Below, in pieces: positions 28,673 through 37,397 of a stretch of 49,379 nt of DNA; the stretch's first letter is position 1, and every line of letters begins with the position of its first letter. The stretch lies in NCBI GenBank assembly GCA_021201295.1, contig JAJQFE010000060.1, positions 1 through 49,379 on the forward strand, written 5' to 3'. The position numbers were made by a program, and so were the translations under genes. Source of the stretch: Tannerellaceae bacterium. GTDB taxonomy: Bacteria; Bacteroidota; Bacteroidia; Bacteroidales; Tannerellaceae. The notes under the pieces were generated by a model. It was given only the letters and a program-made list of their open reading frames with translations. It searched no databases and had not been told where the DNA came from.

Positions 28673-30151
28673 TCAAAAAAGGGCAAGTAACAACTTCTCT
28701 AACTCCATGGTGATCTCCCGTCCGTTACAATTGTAATTATTTACAAAAAGAGACACCGCATAGGTCTTCTCTCCTTTGGTAATATACCCTGCATATCCTT
28801 TAATAGCACTCATACTACCACTTTTTAAACGGGCATGTCCCTGCAAAGAGGATCCTTTCAGAAAATTCCGAACAGAACCTTCCATTCCGGCTCTCGGCAA
28901 CGTTTCCCGGAAAGAGTCATGATAAGGAGATTTTTTCGCCATATAATAGAGCAGGGCACACGTAATGCCAGCAGATAATTTATTGGTGACTGAAAGTCCG
29001 CTACCATCCACCATATGCAGAGCATGCATATCTAATCCTTTAGATCTCCAATAGTTTTCCACCACCCTGGATCCTTTTCCAAAAGAAGAAAGTACCTCTC
29101 CCTGTTTAGGCTTATAAGAAAGTCCCAGCATCTTGATTAAAGCATCTGCAAACAAATTATGGCTCCGTTCATTTATAATCTGCAGGATTTCTGTTAACGG
29201 GGGGGAATACGTAGTTACGATCTCTGTCCGTTTGGTAGGATTCCACTGTCCAGCCAACGATAAGAGGCGATAGTTAGTAGCCTTCCCCTGAATCTCCACC
29301 CCGTCTTCTGTCAGAGACTCATACAGATACTGTGCAAGAAATAAAGGAGGATCAGGAATATCACCCCGTAACAGATATTTCTCCCGGTTTGGGGGAACAG
29401 TGCCATATAAAAACCGATCATCTGCATACGGAAAACCGACCACTAAAGAACTATCACCCGTAGTCCGGGAAGAGACCAGATAGTTATGAAAACGCAGGGA
29501 AGCAATAGCCGGTTCCGTTCCGGTAAGAACCGGAGAATGCCCCGGTGGGCCTGTTGCCAGATAGATTTTCAGGATATTATCAAACACAGATAAGCCATAG
29601 CTCCCGGCTCCATAATAACTTCCTAAATCTTCCATGAGCCATTTCGGAGAAATGCCCTCCGTATCAAATATACTTTCATCCGCAATCACCGAACCGGTTA
29701 TCTTTCTAATGCCTGCTGCACGAATGGCAAACACCCATTCCGGCATAAAATTGTTCTGGTCATACATATACGTAGCTCTGTCAGGAGAAAAATGGGCCGA
29801 TCCCAGGGTAGGGTCACCACTGCCCTTAATATACAGGTTTCCATATAACACCCCATCGTTTAGCTCTCCATCATATTGCAAAGTAGTCGGAAAACAGGTT
29901 TCCTCTCCTAACAATTCCAGAGCCGTAGCTGTCGTAAACAGTTTCATCACTGACGCCGGCGTCAGGATACGATCCGGATCATAGGCATACACTATTTCTC
30001 CATTTTCGATATCCCTGGCCTGAAATGAAAAAGAAGCACCCTGCATTTTATCAGAACGCATAAACTGCTTAATAGGCTGTGGAATCTGTGCATATACCCC
30101 ACAAACCGAAAACGCCAGGATGGAAATCAATATTTTCCGGCTTATCTCCAT
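28673..30151 (-). CDS. dacB: D-alanyl-D-alanine carboxypeptidase/endopeptidase (PBP4, S13 family)
   Basis: 492 residues with a signal peptide (to GVYAQ). The S13 motifs are all present: SVMK (S67-K70, catalytic Ser and Lys), SHN in INERSHNLFADAL as the SxN box, and KSG in ARLKSGSMSAIKGYAGY as the KTG-like box. It trims or cleaves peptidoglycan cross-links in the periplasm. The long insertion between SxxK and SxN is normal for class C PBPs. The stop lies seven bases from the convergent LytTR gene. Confidence 0.93.
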   Translation of the reverse strand: MEISRKILISILAFSVCGVYAQIPQPIKQFMRSDKMQGASFSFQARDIENGEIVYAYDPDRILTPASVMKLFTTATALELLGEETCFPTTLQYDGELNDGVLYGNLYIKGSGDPTLGSAHFSPDRATYMYDQNNFMPEWVFAIRAAGIRKITGSVIADESIFDTEGISPKWLMEDLGSYYGAGSYGLSVFDNILKIYLATGPPGHSPVLTGTEPAIASLRFHNYLVSSRTTGDSSLVVGFPYADDRFLYGTVPPNREKYLLRGDIPDPPLFLAQYLYESLTEDGVEIQGKATNYRLLSLAGQWNPTKRTEIVTTYSPPLTEILQIINERSHNLFADALIKMLGLSYKPKQGEVLSSFGKGSRVVENYWRSKGLDMHALHMVDGSGLSVTNKLSAGITCALLYYMAKKSPYHDSFRETLPRAGMEGSVRNFLKGSSLQGHARLKSGSMSAIKGYAGYITKGEKTYAVSLFVNNYNCNGREITMELEKLLLALF

Positions 30152-30170
30152 ATTCTTTCTTACTTTCTTT

Positions 30171-30193
30171 TATCTTTGTAGTAAACAAAGATA
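30171..30193. promoter_or_regulatory. Overlapping divergent promoters of dacB and the AI-2E-type gene
   Basis: TATCTTTG at 30171-30178 on the plus strand and the same box on the minus strand at 30193-30186 form a palindrome with a seven-base centre. Each fits TAnnTTTG and each would start transcription close to the other box. The two leaders are short (about 20-28 bases). -33 elements are weak. Confidence 0.55.
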
Positions 30194-30205
30194 AAAACTT
30201 TTAAT

Positions 30206-31351
30206 ATGAACTCCCTGTTTGAAAAACCTTTTACGTTTGATAGGGTAACCCGTATCATATTCAGCTTTGTTGGAATTGTTATCCTGATCTACCTTATAGC
30301 CCTGCTACGGGCTGCATTATTACCTTTCCTGATTGCCTGGTTATTAGCTTATCTGGTACAACCTCTGGTAAAGTTTTTTCAATACAGGCTCCATTTTAAA
30401 AGCCGTATACTTTCCATCGCAGCTGTACTAATAACTCTCTTTTTAGTAATAAGTTTATTAGCAGCCATCGTAATTCCTTTCATTGCCCAGGAGGCTGAAA
30501 AAACACTAACACTGATCCGTACTCAAAGTCCGGCCGGCAGCCATATTCCATTTATCCCGCAATCCTGGCTCACATTTATTGAAAACAATGTGGATATTGC
30601 CAAATGGATTGGCCTGTTCAGCAGAGAAAATATACTAAAAGTGGTCCGGCAATTAGCTCCTAAAATGTGGAGCCTCCTGTCAGGAACCTTTTCACTCCTC
30701 TTCGGAATTGCGATTGTCTTTGTGATCCTGTTATATTTCATTTTTATTTTACTGGACTACGAAAAACTGGCAAAAGGCTGGATCCAGCTGATCCCGAATC
30801 ACTATCGTCCTTTTATTAAAGGTCTGGCAGAAGATGTGGAAGAAAGTATGAACCGGTATTTTCGGGGACAATCCACCATCGCCCTGTGTGTAGGGATTTT
30901 ACTTGCCATTGGTTTTAAAATTATAAACTTCCCGTTAGCCGTCACATTAGGTTTGTTTATTGGCCTCCTCAACCTGATTCCTTGTCTGCAAACGATAGGG
31001 TTAATTCCGATGGCTCTCCTCAGCTTACTGAAATCCACTGAAACAGGAGAGAACTTCTGGGTTATTTTTGGTTTATCCATTGTAGTCTTATGCGCGGTAC
31101 AAGCTATCCAGGATCTTTTCCTTACTCCCCGCATCATGGGAAGAGCCATGGGACTGAACCCGGCCATTATCCTGCTGTCCCTATCCATCTGGGGGACCTT
31201 ATTAGGCTTTGTGGGAGTTATCATTGCTCTCCCCCTGACCACTCTTTGCCTATCTTATTATAAGCGTTTTGTCCTGATGGAAGAAATTATTGAAGAGAAA
31301 CAGCAAGCCAGAATTCCTCCGGAAGATCCCCGGGAAAACAACGAAAAATAA
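30206..31351 (+). CDS. AI-2E family transporter (PerM/YdiK-like permease)
   Basis: 381 residues with about seven or eight membrane helices. Typical features are the first pair (IIFSFVGIVILIYLIALLRAAL, LLAYLVQPLVKFF), the periplasmic-like middle with coiled segments, and the C-terminal core with PLAVTLGLFIGLLNLIPCLQTIG and GRAMGLNPAIILLSLSIWG. The family exports AI-2 or other small solutes, or antiports ions, depending on member; substrate not assignable. Ends in a charged cytoplasmic tail. Confidence 0.88.
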   Translation: MNSLFEKPFTFDRVTRIIFSFVGIVILIYLIALLRAALLPFLIAWLLAYLVQPLVKFFQYRLHFKSRILSIAAVLITLFLVISLLAAIVIPFIAQEAEKTLTLIRTQSPAGSHIPFIPQSWLTFIENNVDIAKWIGLFSRENILKVVRQLAPKMWSLLSGTFSLLFGIAIVFVILLYFIFILLDYEKLAKGWIQLIPNHYRPFIKGLAEDVEESMNRYFRGQSTIALCVGILLAIGFKIINFPLAVTLGLFIGLLNLIPCLQTIGLIPMALLSLLKSTETGENFWVIFGLSIVVLCAVQAIQDLFLTPRIMGRAMGLNPAIILLSLSIWGTLLGFVGVIIALPLTTLCLSYYKRFVLMEEIIEEKQQARIPPEDPRENNEK

Positions 31352-31370
31352 GAAAAAACAGTTCAAAGTC

Positions 31371-31400
31371 TTGCATATATAAAAATAATCTCTACCCTTG
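31371..31400 (+). promoter_or_regulatory. Promoter of tRNA-Lys
   Basis: TTG at 31371-31373, 19 bases, TACCCTTG at 31393-31400, one base off TAnnTTTG. Start near 31407, 24 bases before the tRNA. Confidence 0.6.
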
Positions 31401-31430
31401 CACCCGCATTCCAGCAGTGATGCACAGGAT

Positions 31431-31506
31431 GATTTGCTAGCTCAGCAGGTAGAGCACATCCCTTTTAAGGATGGGGTCCTGGGTTTGAACCCCAGGCAAA
31501 TTACCA
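31431..31506 (+). tRNA. tRNA-Lys (anticodon TTT), CCA encoded
   Basis: Acceptor GATTTGC pairs with GCAAATT, the first pair being a G-T wobble. The D arm contains GCTCAGCAGGTAGAGC. The anticodon stem CATCC/GGATG encloses CTTTTAA, giving anticodon TTT. The T arm has CCTGGGTTTGAACCCCAGG. Discriminator A and genome-encoded CCA end at 31506. Confidence 0.96.
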
Positions 31507-31528
31507 GGAGGTAAAATACTTCCAATAT

Positions 31529-31570
31529 AAAAGGTCTATAAACAAATTGTTTGTAGAACTTTTATTTTTA
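31529..31570 (+). terminator. tRNA-Lys terminator
   Basis: A 17-base near-perfect inverted repeat (31529-31545 with 31547-31563) ends in TTTTATTTTTA. The rest of the 304-base stretch between the tRNA and the gene at 31811 (31571-31810) shows no gene and no clear promoter. Confidence 0.75.
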
Positions 31571-31810
31571 TAGGTACTGATAAATTATTCCAATCACTTA
31601 AAAATATAGGTTATATCCTAGGTAGACATTCCTAAACCGGATCTTTCTATATGGCTCATCCTACCTACTCATAGACCTACGTGAAACCTAACAAAATAAA
31701 AAAGAACTCTTCAACTTGATATATCAAGGAAAACACAGTAAAAATATCTCCTTACCTTATATTCACAATCTCCGGAATATTTTCTATCTTCAATCACTCA
31801 ATAAATACAG

Positions 31811-32497
31811 ATGAATATACTCATAGTAGAAGACAATAACAGGATCAGTGAATTTGTGATCAAAGGATTAGAAGAAAGTGACTTTTCTGTAGTATTAGCC
31901 GAAAATGGAACAGAAGCCCGCCGGCTGATCGGAGAGAATACATGGGATTTGATTCTGCTGGATATTATGCTGCCGGATATAGATGGAATTGAGTTACTTC
32001 AATTCATCCGTTATAAGAAAATAGTTACACCCGTACTGGTGATGAGTGCCCTAAGCGATCCGGAAGATAAGATCAAGGCACTCGATTATGGGGCGGATGC
32101 TTACCTGACAAAACCTTTCCTGTTTCGTGAATTACTGGCGCATGTAAATGCACTAACGCGCCGGGCACGCATGACTCCTTACCAGAAGCCTTCTGAAATC
32201 CTGTCCTGTGATAACCTGACACTGGATATAGAAAAACACCTGGTAAAAAGAGGAGAAAGAGAAATCAGTCTGACCTCTCAGGAATTCAAGTTACTTAAAA
32301 TACTACTGGAGAGTAAAGATAAAGTCATGTCCCGTACCCAGCTATTAAATGATATATGGGGTGTAAATTACGACCCGAATACAAATATTGTAGATGTATA
32401 TATTTCCTATGTGCGGAATAAGATAGACGCAGAAGATAACAACAAACTCATTAAAACAGTAAAAGGCCGTGGCTACATGATTCAGACACCCGAATAA
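31811..32497 (+). CDS. OmpR/PhoB-family response regulator
   Basis: 228 residues. Receiver: ED at 7-8, phospho-acceptor Asp51 in ILLDIMLPDIDG, Lys in YLTKPF. Winged-helix DNA-binding domain from about 130: ISLTSQEFKLLKILL, then VDVYISYVRNKID and the C-terminal TVKGRGYMI. Sequence typical of CusR/ArlR-like regulators. Partner of the kinase 14 bases downstream. Confidence 0.95.
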   Translation: MNILIVEDNNRISEFVIKGLEESDFSVVLAENGTEARRLIGENTWDLILLDIMLPDIDGIELLQFIRYKKIVTPVLVMSALSDPEDKIKALDYGADAYLTKPFLFRELLAHVNALTRRARMTPYQKPSEILSCDNLTLDIEKHLVKRGEREISLTSQEFKLLKILLESKDKVMSRTQLLNDIWGVNYDPNTNIVDVYISYVRNKIDAEDNNKLIKTVKGRGYMIQTPE

Positions 32498-32511
32498 AAA
32501 GCACTCTCTAT

Positions 32512-33869
32512 ATGAAAGTAAAAACACGTTTAAGTCTGTATTGCTCCCTGATATTTGGGATTATTTTTGCCCTGATCTCCTACTCCATTTATCATCTGTA
32601 TTTCCGCACAACGGAACGAGCTATCTATAATAACCTCCAAAAGATAGCCTGAATTACAGCCTGGTTCTACTTGGAGGAAGACGAATTAAGCGAGAAAGAA
32701 TTTGAAAAGATCCGGGTACAATTTGAAGACCTGGTAGTAGGAGTTACTTATCAACTATATGATCTGCATAATACAATTGTATTTGGCGATACAACCAACA
32801 CAATTCCTCCGACCCTGCTGGATAAGATCCGGACAGAAAATAAAATACAATTCCGGACAGAAAATGAGTTTTGTTACGGGATCTTTTACAAAGATAACCA
32901 GGGTGATTTTGTAGTTATCGCTAAAGAAGATCAAAGTTTGTCTGAAAAACAAATACAACTATTGTTATGGATTTTGATTCCCTCTTTCCTAGCAGGTCTC
33001 ATCGCCATCATTTTACTAAGCCGCTGGGTAGCCCGGATCGCTTATCGTCCTTTCAGTGAGGTAATCAATCAGGTAAATAATATATCCATGCACGATCTGG
33101 ATGTACATATACAATCCCCTAATACCCAGGATGAATTGCAGGAATTAATTGATACGTTCAATCACCTGCTGACAAAAATATCAGAAACGTTTACCCTACA
33201 AAAAACTTCGTAAAATACGTTTCACACGAATTCAAAACTCCTCTGGCCTCCATTCTGGGAAATCTCGATTTATTTACCATCCGTGACCGTACACCGGAAG
33301 AGTATCATATGTTAGCAGAGAAACTAACTCAGCAAATCCTGCAAATGGAAAAGATATTGGAAACCCTGATTATTATTTCTGATCTGAAAGAAGAGAAGCA
33401 AGCCAGGAAACTCACCCGGGTAGATGAATTGATCTGGGAAATCATTAGTAAAATGCGGGATGTATATCCGCAGGCAAAAGTCCTTGTCCATGTAAATGTC
33501 AACCCGGAAGATGAAGCATTGCTATCCGTGTCCAAAGACCCCACCCAACCCTGGATTGCCCTCTTTAACCTGATAGACAATGCCATTAAATATTCACAGG
33601 GGAAAAACGTACATATCGAGCTATACACCAACGAACGAGGGCTCTGCCTGGCCATCACAGACCAGGGTATCGGTATCCCTGCCGATCAGATGGAATACAT
33701 AAGTAAACCCTTCACCCGCGCAGACAACACAGGTGAAGTAAGAGGCAGCGGCATCGGTTTATCTTTAGCGTTACGCATTCTCAATAAAAATAAAATTGAA
33801 TACAGGATTCATTCAGAAGTAAATATCGGAACCCGGATTATTCTCTATTTTCCTCAAACAGCATATTAA
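32512..33869 (+). pseudogene. Sensor histidine kinase (HisKA type), stop codon and frameshift
   Basis: About 452 residues. Starts MKVKTRLSLYCSLIFGIIFALIS (first membrane helix), periplasmic sensor to about residue 145, second helix LLLWILIPSFLAGLIAIILL, HAMP-like linker, HisKA box KYVSHEFKTPLASILGN with the phospho-His, then N box LIDNAIKYS, G1 DQGIGI and G2 GSGIGLSLAL. Two breaks: TGA at 32651-32653 after LQKIA (ITAWFYLEEDE continues in frame; TGG likely), and a run of six A near 33199-33205 that should be seven. Cognate to the regulator at 31811. Confidence 0.88.
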
Positions 33870-33873
33870 ACAG

Positions 33874-34110
33874 TCAATCCTGTAAGATATAATTAACGGC
33901 TGCTTCCAATACCTCATCTCTACCTTCCCGGAACCCTCTGATAGTTGGTTTCACCTCTCTATCGGGCACTATACCCATGCGTTGAGTTTCTTCTTTATTT
34001 GGATAATAGACTCCCAATCCGGTAAAGAATATACCTAAACCAGGTAAATCAACCAATGAAATATTTCCATCTGCTCCGGTAGTTCTGCTACCAACCAGAT
34101 ATGTATACAA
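33874..34110 (-). pseudogene. 3' remnant of an S41-type (C-terminal processing) peptidase
   Basis: 78 residues that match only the end of S41 peptidases: LVGSRTTGADGNISLVDLPG, then YYPNKEETQRMGIVPDREV, KPTIRGFREGRDEVLEAAVNYI. The catalytic Ser/Lys half is missing upstream; beyond 34110 the frame meets a stop (SIT then PGLYTYL). It stands at the left edge of the AT-rich block and looks like a gene truncated when that block arrived. Confidence 0.8.
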
Positions 34111-34170
34111 ACCCGGTCAGGTAATAGAGGGGGATGTAAGAAAACAATCCAATTCTATATTTCATATAAA

Positions 34171-34218
34171 CTATGTTTTCGCTTCCGTTCTTGTGGCAAC
34201 AAAACTTTTTCTATATAT
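34171..34218. repeat. 48-bp inverted repeat, left arm
   Basis: Reverse complement matches 36921-36968 at 42 of 48 positions, with an uninterrupted core TTGTTGCCACAAGA. It lies 154 bases before LanC-like gene 1. Read in the direction of transcription it has the same orientation relative to that gene as the right arm has to the sulfotransferase, so it could be a duplicated promoter region. Confidence 0.75.
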
Positions 34219-34372
34219 TGTCATGGGCTTCATGTTATGTCAGTTCGATACGGTTCTTTTTTGTTTTATAAATACAAATAAAACACCTTGACACATAAGA
34301 TAGAAGTCTTTTTCTTTTTATTTTATTTTTTTAACAGGCTCTAAATTAAATAATAACATTATTTTTTCTATT

Positions 34373-35377
34373 ATGGAAATGCACACAACTTCTCTAAATG
34401 AAAAACTTTTACTCTTTATAGGTAAAGATTACCCTTTAGGACTTGCACAAGGAAAAATGGGGATAACTATATATTTCTATTATCTATCCCGCCTTAATGA
34501 TGATGGGTATTATAAATCCATGGGGGATAGGCTCCTAGAGGAGACTATTGATAGTTTGTCCCAGAAATCTTGTATAACATTGGAAAATGGATTAGCAGGA
34601 ATTGGGTTAGGGTTGAGACATTTAATTAGGGAAGAATTTATAGAAGGCAATTTAAATGAAGTTTTAGAAGATATTGATAATATTATATTTAACAAGTTAG
34701 TTTTTCCTCCATACAACTTAAATTATACAAACACAGAATTACTCCATCTCTTATTTTATATACAATTACGACTAAAAGATCAAGAAAATAGTGAAAATAT
34801 ATACATATATCAGGAGTTACTTATAAAAGTGCTTAACCTATGCGTAGATAATTTACCTCCTGATTTTTTTAAAGAACACTATTCTTTTTCCATTTATCAT
34901 TATAATCTACCTATATTTCTATATATATTAGGAAAATTATTATCACTTGATTTTTATATGAATACCAACTATATATTTTATCACATATTCCTGTTTTACA
35001 TAGTAATAGACTTTTTTATTAGCTGGCATCCTTCCTTTATCTCATTCCTTACAAAATCCTAAATGAAATAAGTATGTTTCTTTACTTCGTAGGGATATAG
35101 ATATATCTATAATAATTAAAACAAAAATAAAAAATAAGAATATATTTATAAGTAATGGATTATCTATGATTTACTTATTGCTTTTTTATTTAAAAAAAGA
35201 ATATTCTTCATTTCATATTCCATATCATACTCTCCATATATATAAACAACTCGTTTCATCTCAAGCCTGGCATTCTTTATTGACACAGGATTATTTCTTT
35301 AACATTCATCATGGATTGCTAAATGGTTTTCCTGGAGTACACTTAGTTTTATCTCATATGAAAAATATATATCATGA
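34373..35377 (+). pseudogene. LanC-like protein 1 (lanthionine cyclase fold, no zinc ligands seen), interrupted
   Basis: About 334 residues. Belongs to the Bacteroidota LanC-like family by its GxxG turns: LAQGKMGITIYFYYLSR, ENGLAGIGLGLRHLI and the last repeat HHGLLNGFPGVHLVLSH. The zinc ligands of true cyclases (WCYG and CHG motifs) are not visible, so cyclase activity is doubtful. Three breaks: a T run at 34991-34996 (six, should be five), a TGA near 35052-35054 where Trp fits (QNPK then NKYVSLLRRD), and one missing A near 35360. Correction of the last places the stop at 35377, overlapping the next start as ATGA. Without it the frame runs to 35462. Confidence 0.7.
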
Positions 35378-36156
35378 AAATCAATTTAAAAGACACCACC
35401 TTTATTATTCCCATCCGAGTAGATTCGATTATTCGTCTGGAAAATCTATTTTTAAGTATTGATTCTGTTTTAAATTATTTTGAGACAAATATAATTATTC
35501 TTGAAGCAGCTTCTTATAATAATGGACTTATTAAATTCTTTTTAAAAGGAAAAGGAACCTATAATTTTATAGAAGATAATGATCCCATTTTCCATAAGAC
35601 TAAATATTTGAATATTATGGCAAAGAAAGTGACTACTCCTTATATAGCAATATGGGATGTTGATATTATTTTGGACCCTCATCAAATAATTGACGCTATA
35701 CAGCAATTACGGGAAGAAAAATGTGACGTCGCTTACCCGTATAGCGGAACTTTTCTTGATACATCAGATATTTTAAGAAAACATTATTTAATTCATCAGG
35801 ATTTAGATTTTTTAAAGAAAAACTCTGCCAAAATGAATTCACTATATACTGTCGAAGGAGTACTGGGCGCAGTAGGAGGAGCCGTCTTTATCAAAACAAA
35901 TAAATATTTTTATGCGGGGATGGAAAATGAAAATTTTTATGGATGGGGACTTGAAGACGGTGAAAGACATTATCGCTAGTTATCTTTCAATTATATAATC
36001 TATAGAAGTCCAGGATGTTTATTTCATCTTTCTCATCCACGGGATTTGAATGGAAGATTTCGATCCCCTACTCATAAAAACAAAGCTTTGTACGATTTAA
36101 ATGAAATAATAAATTATACAGAAGAAGAATTAAATAATAAATTTTCAATTAAATAA
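35374..36156 (+). pseudogene. Glycosyltransferase (GT2/GT7 galactosyltransferase-like), in-frame amber stop
   Basis: 260 residues. GT-A fold: DTTFIIPIRVDSIIRLENL opening, WDVDIILDPHQI with a D-V-D metal/nucleotide motif near residue 97, and the acceptor-side ENFYGWGLEDGERHYR with the WGxED motif of galactosyltransferase C-terminal domains. The frame stops at TAG 35977-35979 just after HYR and continues with LSFNYIIYRSPGCLFHLSH; TGG there would restore the family sequence. Likely coupled to LanC-like gene 1. It probably transfers a hexose; the acceptor may be the RiPP or a glycan. Confidence 0.75.
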
Positions 36157-36166
36157 TAATTTGTTT

Positions 36167-36834
36167 TTAGTAATCCACTTTAATTTTATAATCTGCTTCG
36201 TATAAATTCTTAATTTCTTCTATTAATGAATTATCATTTAATTCGAAAGGAGTATTTGTTGCATTTAAATAATTATTAGAAGGAGTAAGAACACCATGTT
36301 CTTTTAAAAATTCTTTAAGCTTATCTATAGAAACTACGATATCTACATCTTCTGGTTTATATGTATCTGATTATTTACGTATATGTTCATCCTGAAATAA
36401 AGGATTTGTTTTTTTTAATTCAAATCTTACACATTCCATGAACCATTCAAAAGTAGGATTTTCATATACTCCTAAATAATGATAATATGGATGATAATAT
36501 CGTTCAATCCCAAAAAACTTATAACATGAAAGTAACCTTTCTAAGGGGTCCCGCCAAACTGCAAATCTAAGTATTCTTTCATTTAGAAATTTTTCTTTCT
36601 TCTTTAAAGACTCTTTTTGAAATTTAAAAATTCAGCATTTGAGTTAATAAGTTCACGGGCATAGTCTTCATTCTCTGGAATAATATCCTCACAAGCACAT
36701 ACAGCAATACTTCTTAAAAATGTAGAAGCATTTTTAGCCACAGGAATAAATGCCAAGTTATAATTGGGAATCATACAGTAATAAAATTCACAAAAGGGAC
36801 TAAAGAGTGAAATGCCAGGTCGTACTTGTGACAT
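36167..36834 (-). pseudogene. Sulfotransferase (PAPS-dependent, Sulfotransfer_2-like), frameshift and stop
   Basis: About 222 residues. The N-terminal YNLAFIPVAKNASTFLRSIA is the 5'-phosphosulfate loop (usually PKxGSTxL-like; here AKNASTFL). A later RFAVWRDPLERLLSCYKFF is the 3'-phosphate motif with Arg and the RDPxxR pattern. Breaks: a one-base loss near 36612-36624 (the run at FLNFKK; correction gives KESLKKKEKFLNERI), and TAA at about 36371-36373 within EHIRK/SDTYKPEDVD, where CAA is likely. It would place a sulfate on a sugar hydroxyl or Tyr. It ends ten bases from the convergent glycosyltransferase. Confidence 0.7.
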
Positions 36835-36920
36835 ACAATATAGATTTAAAATTTTGAATTCAAATTAATAAAAAAATATTAAAAATCCAAATAGGTTTAG
36901 ATTTTAATCAAAAAAATTAA

Positions 36921-36968
36921 ATATATAGAAAAAGGTTTGTTGCCACAAGACCAGAAGTGAAAAGATAT
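36921..36968. repeat. 48-bp inverted repeat, right arm
   Basis: Partner of 34171-34218 (42 of 48). It lies 86 bases before the sulfotransferase start, in transcription direction. In that direction a TTG within CTTGTGGC is followed after about 20 bases by TATATTTA, so it could supply a promoter. Confidence 0.75.
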
Positions 36969-37030
36969 TTTGTAAGGTCAAAATTATAGTCATAAGATTA
37001 TGGATTTAAATAAAATATATAAAATATAAA

Positions 37031-37060
37031 TTGCATATCTAAGTAAAAAAATTAACTTTA
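37031..37060 (+). promoter_or_regulatory. Promoter of the RiPP precursor
   Basis: TTG at 37031-37033, 19 bases, TAACTTTA at 37053-37060 (one base off TAnnTTTG). Start near 37067; ATG at 37104. The 268 bases between 36835 and 37103 hold otherwise only the right repeat arm and very AT-rich sequence. Confidence 0.55.
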
Positions 37061-37103
37061 ATGCGTTAAAAATTTATTGTCTAATTTAATACTTATTAAA
37101 ACG

Positions 37104-37286
37104 ATGGGAAAAAAGACATTAGGTAAAATTAAACTGAATGAATTCAGCAAAGATGCGTTTGAATTGAGAAAACGCGAAATGAAGAACTTAGTAGGAGGTT
37201 CGGGTGCTTGTACTTGTGTATGCTGGGGAAGTTCTTATCCAACTGCTGACTATAGCATAAGTGGCCATAGTAATTCAGCTACTTAA
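37104..37286 (+). CDS. GG-leader RiPP precursor peptide (GG-Bacteroidales family)
   Basis: 60 residues. Leader MGKKTLGKIKLNEFSKDAFE with the ELRKREMKNLVGG end matches the TIGR04149-type precursor (natural product precursor, GG-Bacteroidales), cleaved after Gly-Gly at 31-32. The core is 28 residues and starts SGACTCVCWGSSYPTADYS, with three alternating Cys (36, 38, 40) before Trp41, then a Ser/Thr/Gly/Asn tail. The start is ATG 37104; an in-frame TTG at 37077 is not needed. It is intact, the maturation genes downstream are not. Next to the radical SAM maturase, it is the expected substrate. Confidence 0.88.
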   Translation: MGKKTLGKIKLNEFSKDAFELRKREMKNLVGGSGACTCVCWGSSYPTADYSISGHSNSAT

Positions 37287-37310
37287 TTCAGATTTGAGTT
37301 AAAGATTAGA

Positions 37311-37374
37311 GTTGTTATTTTTTAACAACATTAAAAATGTATCGTCAATCGGCAATTTCGTATGTCGCTTGACG
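37311..37374 (+). promoter_or_regulatory. Two hairpins between precursor and maturase
   Basis: GTTGTTA/TTAACAAC at 37311-37329, then GTATCGTCAA pairing with TTGACGGTAC at about 37340-37377. A processing or attenuation site here would make more precursor than enzyme. No strong T tract follows the second. Confidence 0.6.
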
Positions 37375-37397
37375 GTACTACTAATAATTAATTAGTT

